From: Diaphorobacter aerolatus
GTDB lineage: Bacteria; Pseudomonadota; Gammaproteobacteria; Burkholderiales; Burkholderiaceae_C
Length of the DNA stretch: 64,000 bases
Direction: 5' to 3'
Assembly (NCBI RefSeq): GCF_014489535.1
Contig: NZ_CP060783.1
Coordinates: 1,984,001-2,048,000 of the forward strand
Within the stretch, counting starts at the first letter, position 1. Each line of letters starts with the position of its first letter. The position numbers were made by a program, and so were the translations under genes. Positions 16,666-24,822 of the stretch are shown in pieces. Under the pieces are notes generated by a model. That model did no database searches and had not been told where the DNA came from. It was given only the letters and a program-made list of their open reading frames with translations.

Positions 16666-17936
16666 ATGACGACCTCGAAGCCCGCCCAGAGAAATGTCCG
16701 TAAGCCTTCCGGAGCGGTGAATGTCGAGCTCCTACCGTCTCATAGTCTCACCGTCACTGCCTACTACAAGCAGGCGTCCCGGACAGATCGATTTAAAACT
16801 AGTGAACACCAGGATCACTACCGAGAACTCGGCTTTGGTTTCTTCGGTGAGGTCGGTGGGCTGCTTTCCGCCTTAAAAAAGAGCAAGCGAGATCAGCTCA
16901 CGCCACCACAAGCCCAGGTTGTTGGTGAGGAGTTGGGTGACGCTCTTTGGTATCTCGTGAATATGGCGGCCTTATCGGGCATCGATGTAGAAGAATTCGC
17001 CAAGGCGAGTGTGCAGTTTCTACGCCAATACTTCGATGAGCAACCAAGGGTAGCACCTTCTATAGTGACCTTCAAATCCTTGGATGGCATCACTGCGCAG
17101 CACCACTTGCAGCTTTCACGTCATGGCGACTCGCCCTCAGAATGTTGGCAAAGGATAGCGGCGAAATCGTTGTCCGAGATCTGCGAGACATATTGGCAAA
17201 TAGGGGAGGTGATCGTGGTCAGACATTCGGACGCCTACTCGGAGGGCTCGCGCTTGTGAGCGCGAGGCATGGGCTTCGGGTAGAGCTCATAGCCCAAGAA
17301 AATTTGAAAAAGATCGCTGACCGGTGGCCAGGTGACAACCCAAGACATGTATCTCTTCAAATGTATGGTGAGTCTCATGAGCAACTTCCATCGAAAATGG
17401 AAGTACTGTTCACTCAGCGCAAGGTGGGCAGCCGAATCGTCGTCGTGCAGCAGATGAATGGGGTTAACATCGGCGATCCCTTGACGGATAACAGCCATCG
17501 ACCAGATGGGTATCGTTTTCACGATGTCTTTCACTTAGCCTATGCTGTGCACTTGGGATGGTCCCCGGTGATTCGAGCACTATTGAAGGTGAAGCGAAAA
17601 TCTGATCCTCGGATTGACGAGAACGAAGACGGCGCTCGTGCCATCATCATTGAAGAAGGCATTGCTACGTGGATCTTCAATCACTCTGCGCGCCAGTCAC
17701 CAAAACACTACGCCGCCGTCGTCGAAGGGCGACTTGACTATGCGTTGCTGAAGACGGTTCGCGGGATGGTTTCGGGATTTGAAGTGGCCGACCTTCCTCT
17801 GTGGCAATGGGAACGAGCCATCTTGGAAGGCTTCCGTGTTTTCCGACTTCTGCTCGAGAACAAGGGCGGGACCGTGGAGGCCGATCTCCGCAAGCGCACG
17901 TTGACTTACAAGCCGCTAGCGGCGATAGCACCATGA
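16666..17936 (+). CDS. long MazG-like nucleotide pyrophosphohydrolase (frameshifted)
   Basis: About 423 aa when repaired. The first 130 residues carry the MazG-type helical metal site: FGEVGGLLSALKKSKRDQ (E62) and VVGEELGDALWYLVNMAAL (E88, E89, D92), typical of all-alpha NTP pyrophosphatases. A second helical part ends ALVSARHGLRVELIAQENLK and KIADRWPGD. The C-terminal part has a conserved His/Asp-rich block (GYRFHDVFHLAYAVHLGW) and ENEDGARAIIIEEGIATWI of unknown role. The frame breaks at about 17208; one G restores WQIGEGDRGQTFGRLLGG. The family removes pyrophosphate from NTPs or dNTPs; the substrate here is unknown. The stop overlaps the next start (ATGA). Confidence 0.75.
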
Positions 17937-18607
17937 CACCCACAACCTTTGTACGCGCCCTGGCCGTGGTCCACCTTCCAAATGTGTTCAATCCATACGC
18001 AGACACATGTGACGTCTACGACCAAGATAATGCACCGGCCGTGCGTCGCCGAAACCTGCGGACACTTCTCACGGCTGCTGAGCGCTTGGGCATTGACACC
18101 ATTTGGATGGGGCGAGACCTGGGCTATCGGGGTGGGCGTCGAACGGGTTTGGCTCTAACAGACGAGCGACATCTTCCTGCGATGAGCCATATCTATCCGG
18201 GAACTCAGTCGTCGCGTACGACGGTCGGTCCGGAAGTGGCAGAGCGAACCGCAGCTGAGATCTGGGCTGTTCTATCCCTGCTGGACAAGCCGCCACTGCT
18301 GTGGAACGTCTTCCCACTCCACCCGCATGAGGCAGGTGACCCATTCACCAATCGCAAATTCACCAGCAAGGAGCTCCGCGAGGTGGACGAGCTGAACGCA
18401 TCTCTGATTCGCTGGCTAGGCATCCGCCGCATCGTGTCGATTGGTCAAGACGCAGCGTCGTATGCAGCAAAGTTCGGGGTAGAGGTGCAGAGTGTCCGTC
18501 ATCCCAGCTATGGCGGGGTCAGAGAGTTCCGTGAAGGGATCAGCCGCCTCCACGGAATTGATGTGCGCAAACGCGCGCCCTCAATCCGTCAAGGCGCTCT
18601 CTTCTAA
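17933..18607 (+). CDS. uracil-DNA glycosylase superfamily protein
   Basis: A 224-aa protein of the UDG fold. Recognisable blocks are MGRDLGYRGGRRTG (residues 59-72), LLWNVFPLHPHEAGDP (123-138), IVSIGQDAA (168-175) and VRHPSYGG (188-195). The last block is the glycosylase C-terminal motif, and the first resembles the GYRG loop of a divergent UDG subgroup. Whether it excises uracil or another base, or only binds DNA, is unknown. ATG 17933 overlaps the MazG-like stop by 4 bp, a sign of translational coupling. Its end overlaps the converging TS-like gene by 4 bp. Confidence 0.72.
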   Translation: MTPTTFVRALAVVHLPNVFNPYADTCDVYDQDNAPAVRRRNLRTLLTAAERLGIDTIWMGRDLGYRGGRRTGLALTDERHLPAMSHIYPGTQSSRTTVGPEVAERTAAEIWAVLSLLDKPPLLWNVFPLHPHEAGDPFTNRKFTSKELREVDELNASLIRWLGIRRIVSIGQDAASYAAKFGVEVQSVRHPSYGGVREFREGISRLHGIDVRKRAPSIRQGALF

Positions 18608-19437
18608 GGTACCGCCGCAGCTTTGACTGCTTCCAGCACCTGCTTCGCAGCGGGCATAGACTGGCGCCAGCTTTTCAGGTCCAGTGCCGCTTGTGTCGAA
18701 ATACAGGTAAGAGAGCCGACTTTCAGATTGCTCTCATTGGCCACGAACTGAAGCAGTTGTGACAATCCGATCAAGTTGCCGAGTCCCCGCTGGCAGTAGT
18801 AGTGGTAACGATAGATAGCAGTGAGATCGACTTGATCCCGATTAGTTAGCTTGAAACTCAGATGGCTCAAACAGGGCATATTGCGCACTAGCTTGCCGTC
18901 AAGCTTTACATCGAACGTCGGAACTTCCCAGCCGAAAGCATCAGCGGGATCAAGATCCACCGAGGGCTCGACCACGCCCAACTCATAGACCGCTTGGTAT
19001 GGATGACCGCCGGTTGTGGCTCTCGTCAACTTATCAATGACCTGCTCAATGGGGATGACCCACTTTGTTGGATCCTTCGCTCGGCGCCTCATGATCCGGA
19101 GCGCGTACGTGCCCCACGTATTGTCTTTCTGGGCCTTGGCCATTTTCTCTATGAAGGCATCATAGAGTGCCGGGCGGCCATGGCGGCGATACATCGATTG
19201 TGGAAAGATGGTTGCCGCAACCGTATTGATGCTGAGATCAGGTTGGCGAGCATCCTGTGAACGCACGCGCAGTGCATCATCTACGACTGCAATGACATTG
19301 CGATCAGCAGCCGTGATGCGTGTAGGGTCTGTGATCTCCAGAACCAGATTCCGCCCTTCACGGCCGTTACCTTCGAGAAAATTCAAGGCGTCGACCCAAA
19401 CTGGAACGATGCGGTCACCAGGAAGAAGCTTGGCCAT
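18604..19437 (-). CDS. thymidylate-synthase-like protein
   Basis: A 277-aa protein whose second half follows the thymidylate synthase / hydroxymethylase fold: LVRNMPCLSHLSFKLTN resembles the PPCH...F catalytic block (Cys189). VDLTAIYRYHYYCQRGLGNL replaces LxLYQRSxDxxLGxPFN with R210 and N221 kept, and GLSQLLQFVANESNLKVGSL matches the following helix. The QRSxD motif is altered to YRYHY, so substrate or chemistry may differ from dUMP methylation. The N-terminal half is divergent and contains DNTWGTYALRIMRRR. It is the last gene of the minus-strand operon, 2 bp after the C1 peptidase. It is not a housekeeping ThyA. A nucleotide-related role is an inference. Confidence 0.65.
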   Translation of the reverse strand: MAKLLPGDRIVPVWVDALNFLEGNGREGRNLVLEITDPTRITAADRNVIAVVDDALRVRSQDARQPDLSINTVAATIFPQSMYRRHGRPALYDAFIEKMAKAQKDNTWGTYALRIMRRRAKDPTKWVIPIEQVIDKLTRATTGGHPYQAVYELGVVEPSVDLDPADAFGWEVPTFDVKLDGKLVRNMPCLSHLSFKLTNRDQVDLTAIYRYHYYCQRGLGNLIGLSQLLQFVANESNLKVGSLTCISTQAALDLKSWRQSMPAAKQVLEAVKAAAVP

Positions 19438-19439
19438 CG

Positions 19440-20090
19440 CTATACCTTAAATGCCGTTACGGCATGAGATTGAACATAGGAATGGGGTAGCCAAGCTTTG
19501 CCTTGCTCGCCCCAGTCCTCACCCCAAGTGTTCCGAATACGGAAGTGGAGCTCGCCAGTCCCGCTGTGCTTCCCGAGCCCTGTTGCAACCACGGCGTGGT
19601 ACATGTTAGTGCTTAGAAGCATGTGGGAAAACTCAATCATTCCCTGCGTAGGCTTTAGAAACGTGTCTGTGAGCTTGAGAATCAAGCCCACGGGTTTCCC
19701 TTGCCGCAGTTCGTCCTCAATCTGCTGAGGCGCTGTAGAAATCAACTGCACCGTGGCGGCGTAGAGCTTCTCTGAAGCCGCGAGCTGCGGCAAGTCAGGC
19801 GGCGCCTCAAGCGGTTCGTGCACGAGATACGGGCAGGCCATGTCGGCGGGTTGGCCATGCTGGGCGAGCGCCTCGGACAAATGCATCATCTGCAAACCGC
19901 CCCCGGCTTTCCATGTCGCAGATCTCCTTGCTGCCGCACGATAGATGTACTCGGCACTTAGCACTGAGTCTGTGCCGCTCAGGTTGCGGTTGAGTTCAGA
20001 TGCTGTAAAAGCAAGGCAAGTAGGACGGTTTCCCTGAGGCCGCGGAGGCCCCCAATTTGCCGACAGGTCAATGCTAGAAACTATAGTCAT
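19440..20090 (-). CDS. papain-like (C1 family) cysteine peptidase, no propeptide
   Basis: A 216-aa papain-fold peptidase. Catalytic residues are all visible: Q19 and C25 in RPQGNRPTCLAFTASE, H165 in YHAVVATGLG and N187 in RIRNTWGEDWGEQGKAWLP. Q19 and C25 coincide with mature papain numbering, because the protein starts directly at the mature domain: there is no signal peptide and no inhibitory propeptide. It would therefore be made active in the cytoplasm unless held by another protein. The upstream gene, overlapping by 4 bp, encodes a chagasin-like domain, the classical inhibitor fold for this peptidase family. Confidence 0.85.
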   Translation of the reverse strand: MTIVSSIDLSANWGPPRPQGNRPTCLAFTASELNRNLSGTDSVLSAEYIYRAAARRSATWKAGGGLQMMHLSEALAQHGQPADMACPYLVHEPLEAPPDLPQLAASEKLYAATVQLISTAPQQIEDELRQGKPVGLILKLTDTFLKPTQGMIEFSHMLLSTNMYHAVVATGLGKHSGTGELHFRIRNTWGEDWGEQGKAWLPHSYVQSHAVTAFKV

Positions 20091-21123
20091 TGCGCCTTTG
20101 CCTCTTGAACCAAGCGTTGGCGCGTCGAGGCACTGAGCCCCTTCTCAACTGCTTCCAACCGGGTGCGAAGTGCGAACGCAGAACTGCCCGACTCTGAATG
20201 CCGACTGGTCCCGCTCCAAGGCTGCACTTCGTCAAAGACCAACTGCACCGGCGCAGTAGCACCATCCCGTGGAAGTTCCAGCGAGTAATTCATCGGTGAG
20301 GAACTCCCTACCGGGAGATCCTGAGATGCCGCAACGGGCAACTGATTGCGACTGTCGATGAGAAGGGGCTTGAGTACATAGCCCTCTGCTTGTGCCTCCG
20401 TAACAGACCAAAGATAGCCGCCTGTCACATGGCTGGGTAGTTCCATAATGATGTGGTCATCTGCGCGGGGCTCGAGTATCGATTCCTTGTCGTTCGGACC
20501 GATCCGCCAAACATCCTTGCTGCCTTCGAATGTTGTGCCTTGGGGAGTTAGCGCTCGTTTGATGCTCGCGGGCGGAATGCGTGCCAACGACTTGGCCATT
20601 CCCCGTCGAGTTTGCCCAAACGAACCAGTGACCACACCATTGCGGTATAGCTGAGGCCGAGGCGCAGTGACAGCTGATATATCGTCGCAGGGTCTCGGAC
20701 CGACTCCCAATTCCAGCGTTGTGCCTTGAGCACCTTGACGACCAGGGCTAATGGTGCCATCAAGGAGTAAGCGAACTGGTCCGCTTCGAGCTCAACTTCA
20801 TTTGCGTCAGACCCATAGTCGAGCTGTTCGTCAGTGTTGGTCCCATGACCAAGAAAAAAATGGCCTAGCTCGTGGGCACAGGTCATGTGGAACATGCCCG
20901 CCGGCCGAAGGTAGTTGAGCAGGATGCCGACGCTGTCCTCCCGCAGAAACGCTCCCAGGAGCTTGTCCAGAGGCCGGACCATGACATCTATGCCCTCATC
21001 CTCTGCAATTGCGATCGGATCAATTCGGGTGTAGCCATCGGCCAGGCGAGCGCGCGTGTGCGGACTCGCCAACACTTCGGCGGCAAGTCGTGCAACTTTG
21101 AGAGCGGTCCCGCGCGCGATCAT
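20087..21123 (-). CDS. ImmA/IrrE (M78) metallopeptidase fused to a chagasin-like inhibitor domain (frameshifted)
   Basis: Two domains, about 345 aa when repaired. Residues 1 to about 170 are an M78 peptidase: zinc motif HMTCAHELGHFFLGHG (HELGH 84-88) and ELEADQFAYSLMAP (third ligand region). Residues about 205-320 match chagasin (I42): MELPSHVTGGYLWSV (compare LPSNPTTGFAW in T. cruzi chagasin), LPVGSSSPMNYSL and VQPWSGTSRHSESG (compare MRPWTGPSHDSE). All three inhibitor loops are recognisable. The frame breaks at about 20603; one base joins LVRLGKLD to RGMAKSLARIPPASIK. ImmA relatives cleave an XRE repressor, and an XRE gene lies just upstream with a 4-bp overlap. The next gene is the papain-like peptidase, the expected inhibitor target. 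Confidence 0.78.
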
Positions 21124-21494
21124 TTTGGTTTCCTTGTCGTAGCTTTCTTGCCGGTCCCGCTGGCCCGGAGGAACTCGGCGAAGCGAGCCACTTCGTCGAG
21201 ATCCTTCTCCGACAAGTCCCTGAAGGTTCGTGCATAGAACGCAACTTTCTCGGATACCTCCTTGGTCTCACCAGACAAAAAGTAATTCACAGGGCGACCG
21301 TAGAGCTTAGCCAACCGGTCTAGTTCGACGGCTTCAACCTTCCGGTTTCCGGACTCGATATTTGTGACGGCCGGACGTGAAATACCGAGAGTTATCGCGA
21401 CATCGTCCTGTGAAAGACCGAGATATTCCCTGGCTTCTTTCAGGCGTACTGCCATTGCTTCGCGTTGCTTGGTCGCGTCTGCGCCGGCAGTCAT
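21120..21494 (-). CDS. XRE-family regulator paired with M78 peptidase
   Basis: A 124-aa DNA-binding protein. HTH at residues 17-70: VRLKEAREYLGLSQDDVAIT, GISRPAVTNIESGNRKVEAV, LDRLAKLYGRPVNYFLSGE. A helical tail (FRDLSEKDLDEVARFAEFLR) ends in the basic GTGKKATTRKPK. In ImmR/ImmA and DdrO/IrrE pairs, an XRE repressor is cleaved by the neighbouring M78 protease; gene order and the 4-bp overlaps on both sides suggest the same here. Probable target is the direct repeat at 21788-21816. Confidence 0.85.
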   Translation of the reverse strand: MTAGADATKQREAMAVRLKEAREYLGLSQDDVAITLGISRPAVTNIESGNRKVEAVELDRLAKLYGRPVNYFLSGETKEVSEKVAFYARTFRDLSEKDLDEVARFAEFLRASGTGKKATTRKPK

Positions 21495-21772
21495 TTGGCT
21501 TGCCCCACAACATACCTCAGCACACGCTTGGTGAGGTCTTCGATGAACTGTCCTTTGCTGTCGTATCCACCCCGGCGTATCACGCTCCCCTCCGGAAGCT
21601 CCATCCCGACAATTTTTTCCAATTCGATAAGTGCATCTACAGCTGTCAGAGAGTCGAGAGGATCTATCAATCCGTCAACAGACTCTGATGCCCCGTCAAC
21701 GGCAAGAGAGTGACCGTCCCAGAACTGTCGTAGACACGCCTCGATGGCTGATTTGAGTTGATCTACGTCCAT
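21491..21772 (-). CDS. acyl-carrier-protein-like small protein
   Basis: A 93-aa protein. The central block LIDPLDSLTAVDALIELEKI, then VGMELPEGSVI, resembles the phosphopantetheine-attachment region of acyl carrier proteins (DSL motif, helix 2, then GxxxP). The C-terminal RRGGYDSKGQFIEDLTKRVL forms the last helix. Whether the Ser is really modified is unknown; the GGYDSK insertion is not typical ACP. The start at 21772 is set by AAGGAG 6 bp upstream. It is the first gene of the five-gene minus-strand operon and overlaps the XRE gene by 4 bp. No fatty-acid or polyketide genes are nearby. Confidence 0.6.
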   Translation of the reverse strand: MDVDQLKSAIEACLRQFWDGHSLAVDGASESVDGLIDPLDSLTAVDALIELEKIVGMELPEGSVIRRGGYDSKGQFIEDLTKRVLRYVVGQAK

Positions 21773-21787
21773 GTGAGCTCCTTGTCT

Positions 21788-21816
21788 GAATATCAAACGC
21801 ATTCTGTACGAATATC
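21788..21816 (-). promoter_or_regulatory. direct-repeat operator candidate of the island operon
   Basis: GAATATC occurs at 21788-21794 and again at 21810-21816, a 22-bp spacing (two helical turns), just upstream of the first operon gene. This suits binding by an XRE dimer pair. No match to a characterised operator is claimed. Confidence 0.35.
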
Positions 21817-22070
21817 TTACATCACTCTTGTTCGGAGATCAAGGGGTTCGACAAACCATCCTGAGTGACAGCACTGGCCATAGCTGCCCTATGCACGAAC
21901 AGGCATAAGCCGAGCGGGCTGCCGAGTTTGCGATTCCTGCCCACGTACTGAAAAAGCAGGATGCATCCGACCGATGAGCGTGCCGTTGACTATTTAGCGG
22001 GTCGTTGCGACATGGAATTGCCTTTCATGGGTACGTCACAACCGATTGAACGCACCCTTCCTTAGCATTT
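21817..22070. other. island right flank without a recognisable gene
   Basis: This part of the 433-bp gap between the island operon and the IS5-type element holds no ORF I can support. It contains CATGGAATTGCC (about 22012), the reverse complement of GGCAATTCCATG at about 14981 beside the left repeat. Related sequences therefore lie outside both direct-repeat copies, in opposite orientation. Confidence 0.35.
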
Positions 22071-22145
22071 CAGCTTCTTTGGCAACCACCATGGATTTTT
22101 TCAAGTTCTACGCCATGCTTCTAGATGAACGTCGCCATCTCACTG
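22071..22145 (+). repeat. right copy of the island-flanking direct repeat
   Basis: Begins CAGCTTCTTTGGCAACC and includes GTTCTACGCCATGCTTCTA and CGTCGCC, aligning to 14999-15069. It reads as MDFFKFYAMLLDERRHLTE. It lies between the island operon and the IS5-type gene, about 7.07 kb from its partner. Confidence 0.6.
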
Positions 22146-22205
22146 AATCGCCCCGGGTTTCGAGGAGGCTGGTTGGTTTAAGTAGTCGTCCCTGAAATAT
22201 TCATT

Positions 22206-23315
22206 TCACGCGCCCCTACCTCTGCCCAAGATTTGCCAGCGCTCGCAGCCCATGACTCGCAGCCAGCCCGAACTGGCTCGCTCAAGTCCGTCAAGGGTTG
22301 TTCTTACAACGCGACGCTGCGCCACTGACGCCAGCGTGCACACGGCGTGCAGCCACAAAAAAATCGCCCACAAAAAGGCAATCCCCTTCCTCGCGATCAT
22401 GCGCAGCAGCCACCTGAGGTTGTAGTAGCCCGCTGCGCACAGCACCGCATGCACGCTGTCGCCCTGCTCGCCCTTGAGAGGGCAGCGGTTCATGCGGTGG
22501 TCGGCCTTGAGGTGGCCGATGATCGGCTCGATGGCCTGGCGGCGCTTGAGTTGTTGCCGCTCCTGTGCGCTGAGCCGTTTGCTCTTGCCCCGGTGCACGA
22601 TGCGCACATCCGGGTTGTCCGCATCCACACCCCGGTAGCCCAGATCGACAACCACCCTCGTGGGCCGGGCCTGACAGTCCTGCATCAGGATGCGGCACTG
22701 CTCCAGTTGTTCGCTCAGCGTGTGTCCGTCATACGGATTGCCCGCAAACGCCCGGGCACCCACGATCAGGTTGCCCCTGAGCGTGCTGGCGATGCCCACC
22801 TTCACGCCAAACTCGTAGGGCTGTCTGGCCTTGCCCTTGCTGATGCAGCTGACCGCCGGCGCATGCCATGCGTAGAGCTTGGGCTGCCCCTCAACGGGTT
22901 TGCGCTGGCGGCTTTGGGTGGCGATGCGAGCGGCTTTGTCCAGGGTCTCTTGCAATGCCTGGCGCACCGCGTGACCAAGGGCGCTGGCCTTGCGCCCGAT
23001 CTCTCGCACCAGCCTGCCCACGATGGTGCGCTGGCGCTTGATGGCCCGGCGCATGCGCTTGAACTGGCGGGCATCCGATTCATTGAACACGTGCTTGAGG
23101 TACAGCAGCGAGATCATGATGCGCAGCGGCACGCGCGGCCGCCCCGCATGGCTCGCGCGAGCAGCACGCTGCACCTGTTCGCCGAAAAGATCCAAATCGG
23201 GCAGAGCCGCACCTGTGCGCGCTTTGCGAGAAAAGACCTGGGCGACCTGCGCCTCGATCTCCTGCCAGGGCACGCGCGAGGCCAGCACCGCCAGCGGGTG
23301 ACGCACATCGATCAT
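22206..23315 (-). pseudogene. IS5-type transposase with an internal deletion
   Basis: A 369-aa reading frame of an IS5-related transposase. The N-terminal part (MIDVRHPLAVLASRVPWQEI to LLYLKHVFNESD) jumps straight to ARQFKRMRRAIKRQRTIVGR. In close relatives known to me, about 115 residues, including the first catalytic Asp (VDSTVQ-type motif), lie between these blocks, so this copy looks internally deleted in frame. The rest is intact: VVVDLGYRGVDAD (second Asp) and RRQAIEPIIGHLKADHRMNR (Glu). It should be inactive in cis. A possible longer N terminus (MRGVIKSFKTEQIT) lies in the adjacent frame at 23357-23312. IS ends were not resolved. Confidence 0.65.
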
Positions 23316-23539
23316 GTGATCTGCTCCGTTTTGAAGGACTTGATGACGCCGCGCATTACCTCTCTGGCTTCGAGGAGTGCCCAGCTTCTACGGGGAATAT
23401 GATCATACGAGACCTGACATTGAAAATGCGGATTGATCCATGACCCAATCCGCATTGGCAGCCTGTCACTCACATCGCGCAGAGAATCCCTTGGTCCTGA
23501 GCGTAAGATCCGGCACCCCACAAGCAATACACTCGACGC

Positions 23540-24822
23540 ATGCAAATCTTTATGGTCGGCGGCGCGGTTCGTGACCGCCTGATGGGCAATGCCGTGAATG
23601 ATCGCGACTGGGTCGTGGTTGGTGCCCTGCCCGACGAAATGACCCGGCTCGGCTACATGGCCGTGGGGCGGGATTTTCCTGTGTTCCTGCACCCCGAGAC
23701 GCATGAGGAATATGCGCTTGCGCGCACCGAACGCAAGAGCGGGCGCGGCTATCGCGGCTTCGTGGTGCAGACCTCACCCGACGTGACGCTGGAAGAAGAC
23801 CTCTCGCGGCGCGATCTCACCGTGAATGCAATGGCGGCGCCCGCCGATTGGGATGGGTCGCCGCTGACCGTCGTCGATCCGCACGACGGTCAGCGCGATC
23901 TGCACGACAAGGTGCTGCGCCACGTCACCGCTGCCTTTCGCGAAGACCCGGTGCGCATCCTCCGGATTGCGCGTTTTGCCGCACGGTTTGCGGACTTCAG
24001 CGTGGCCCCCGAAACCATGGCGCTGATGCGTGCGATGGTGGATGAGGGCGAGGTCGATCATCTGGTCGCCGAACGCGTCTGGCAGGAGCTATCGCGTGGG
24101 CTCATGGAGCAGCGTCCGTCGCGCATGTTCGAGGTGCTGCGCGAATGTGGGGCGCTCGCGCGCCTGCTGCCGGAACTCGACCGGCTGTGGGGCGTGCCGC
24201 AGCGCGCCGAATACCACCCGAGGTCGATACCGGCGTGCACGTGATGATGGTGGTCGATATGTCGGCGCGCCTGGCTGCGCATCTCGACGTGCGCTTTGCG
24301 TGCCTGGTGCACGATCTTGGCAAGGGCACGACGCCCGCCGACATCCTGCCGCGCCATCATGCGCACGAGGAGCGCAGCGTCGATCTGGTGAACGCCGTTT
24401 GCGACCGCTGGCGTGTGCCCAATGACCTGCATGAGCTGGCCGTGCTGGTCGCGCGCGAGCACGGCAATATCCATCGCAGCAAGGAGCTGCAGGCGGCCGC
24501 GCTGCTGCGCCTGTTCGAGCGCTGTGATGCGATCCGCAAACCCCGGCGATTTGCCGACGCGCTGTTTGCCTGTGAATGCGATGCGCGTGGCCGCTTGGGC
24601 TTTGAAGATCGACCCTATCCGCAACGCGCACGACTGTGGGACGCGTTGCAATCGGTGCTCGCCGTGAACACCGGACCGATTGCCGGTGCCGCCGCGAAGA
24701 AGGGGCTCAAGGGCGAGGCCATAGGCGCAGCCGTCGCCGATGCGCGCCGCGAGGCGCTGCGCAGGTGGCTGTCCGGGGAGCCGCCAGGGTTATCGGCCGA
24801 CGCGCAAAATCCGGCGACATGA
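23540..24822 (+). CDS. cca: multifunctional CCA-adding enzyme (frameshifted)
   Basis: tRNA nucleotidyltransferase adding or repairing the 3' CCA of tRNAs, about 427 aa when repaired. The catalytic head has [12 protein letters not shown] (GG and R), [10 protein letters not shown] (metal Asp pair), [10 protein letters not shown] and [12 protein letters not shown]. The C-terminal half carries an HD phosphohydrolase domain ([39 protein letters not shown]), as in the E. coli-type multifunctional enzyme. The frame breaks at about 24219; one C restores [16 protein letters not shown]. The gene starts at ATG 23540 with no obvious strong RBS. Its TGA overlaps the next start (ATGA). Confidence 0.92.

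Noticed and set aside
14999..22145. Prophage or integrative element
   Set aside because: No integrase, portal, capsid, relaxase or tRNA attachment site is present. Flanking repeats and IS elements do not prove an integrative element.
23312..23704. 130-codon minus-strand frame upstream of the IS5-type gene
   Set aside because: Most of it is the antisense of cca. Only its last 15 codons (MRGVIKSFKTEQIT) could be the IS5 transposase N terminus in another frame; noted with that gene.
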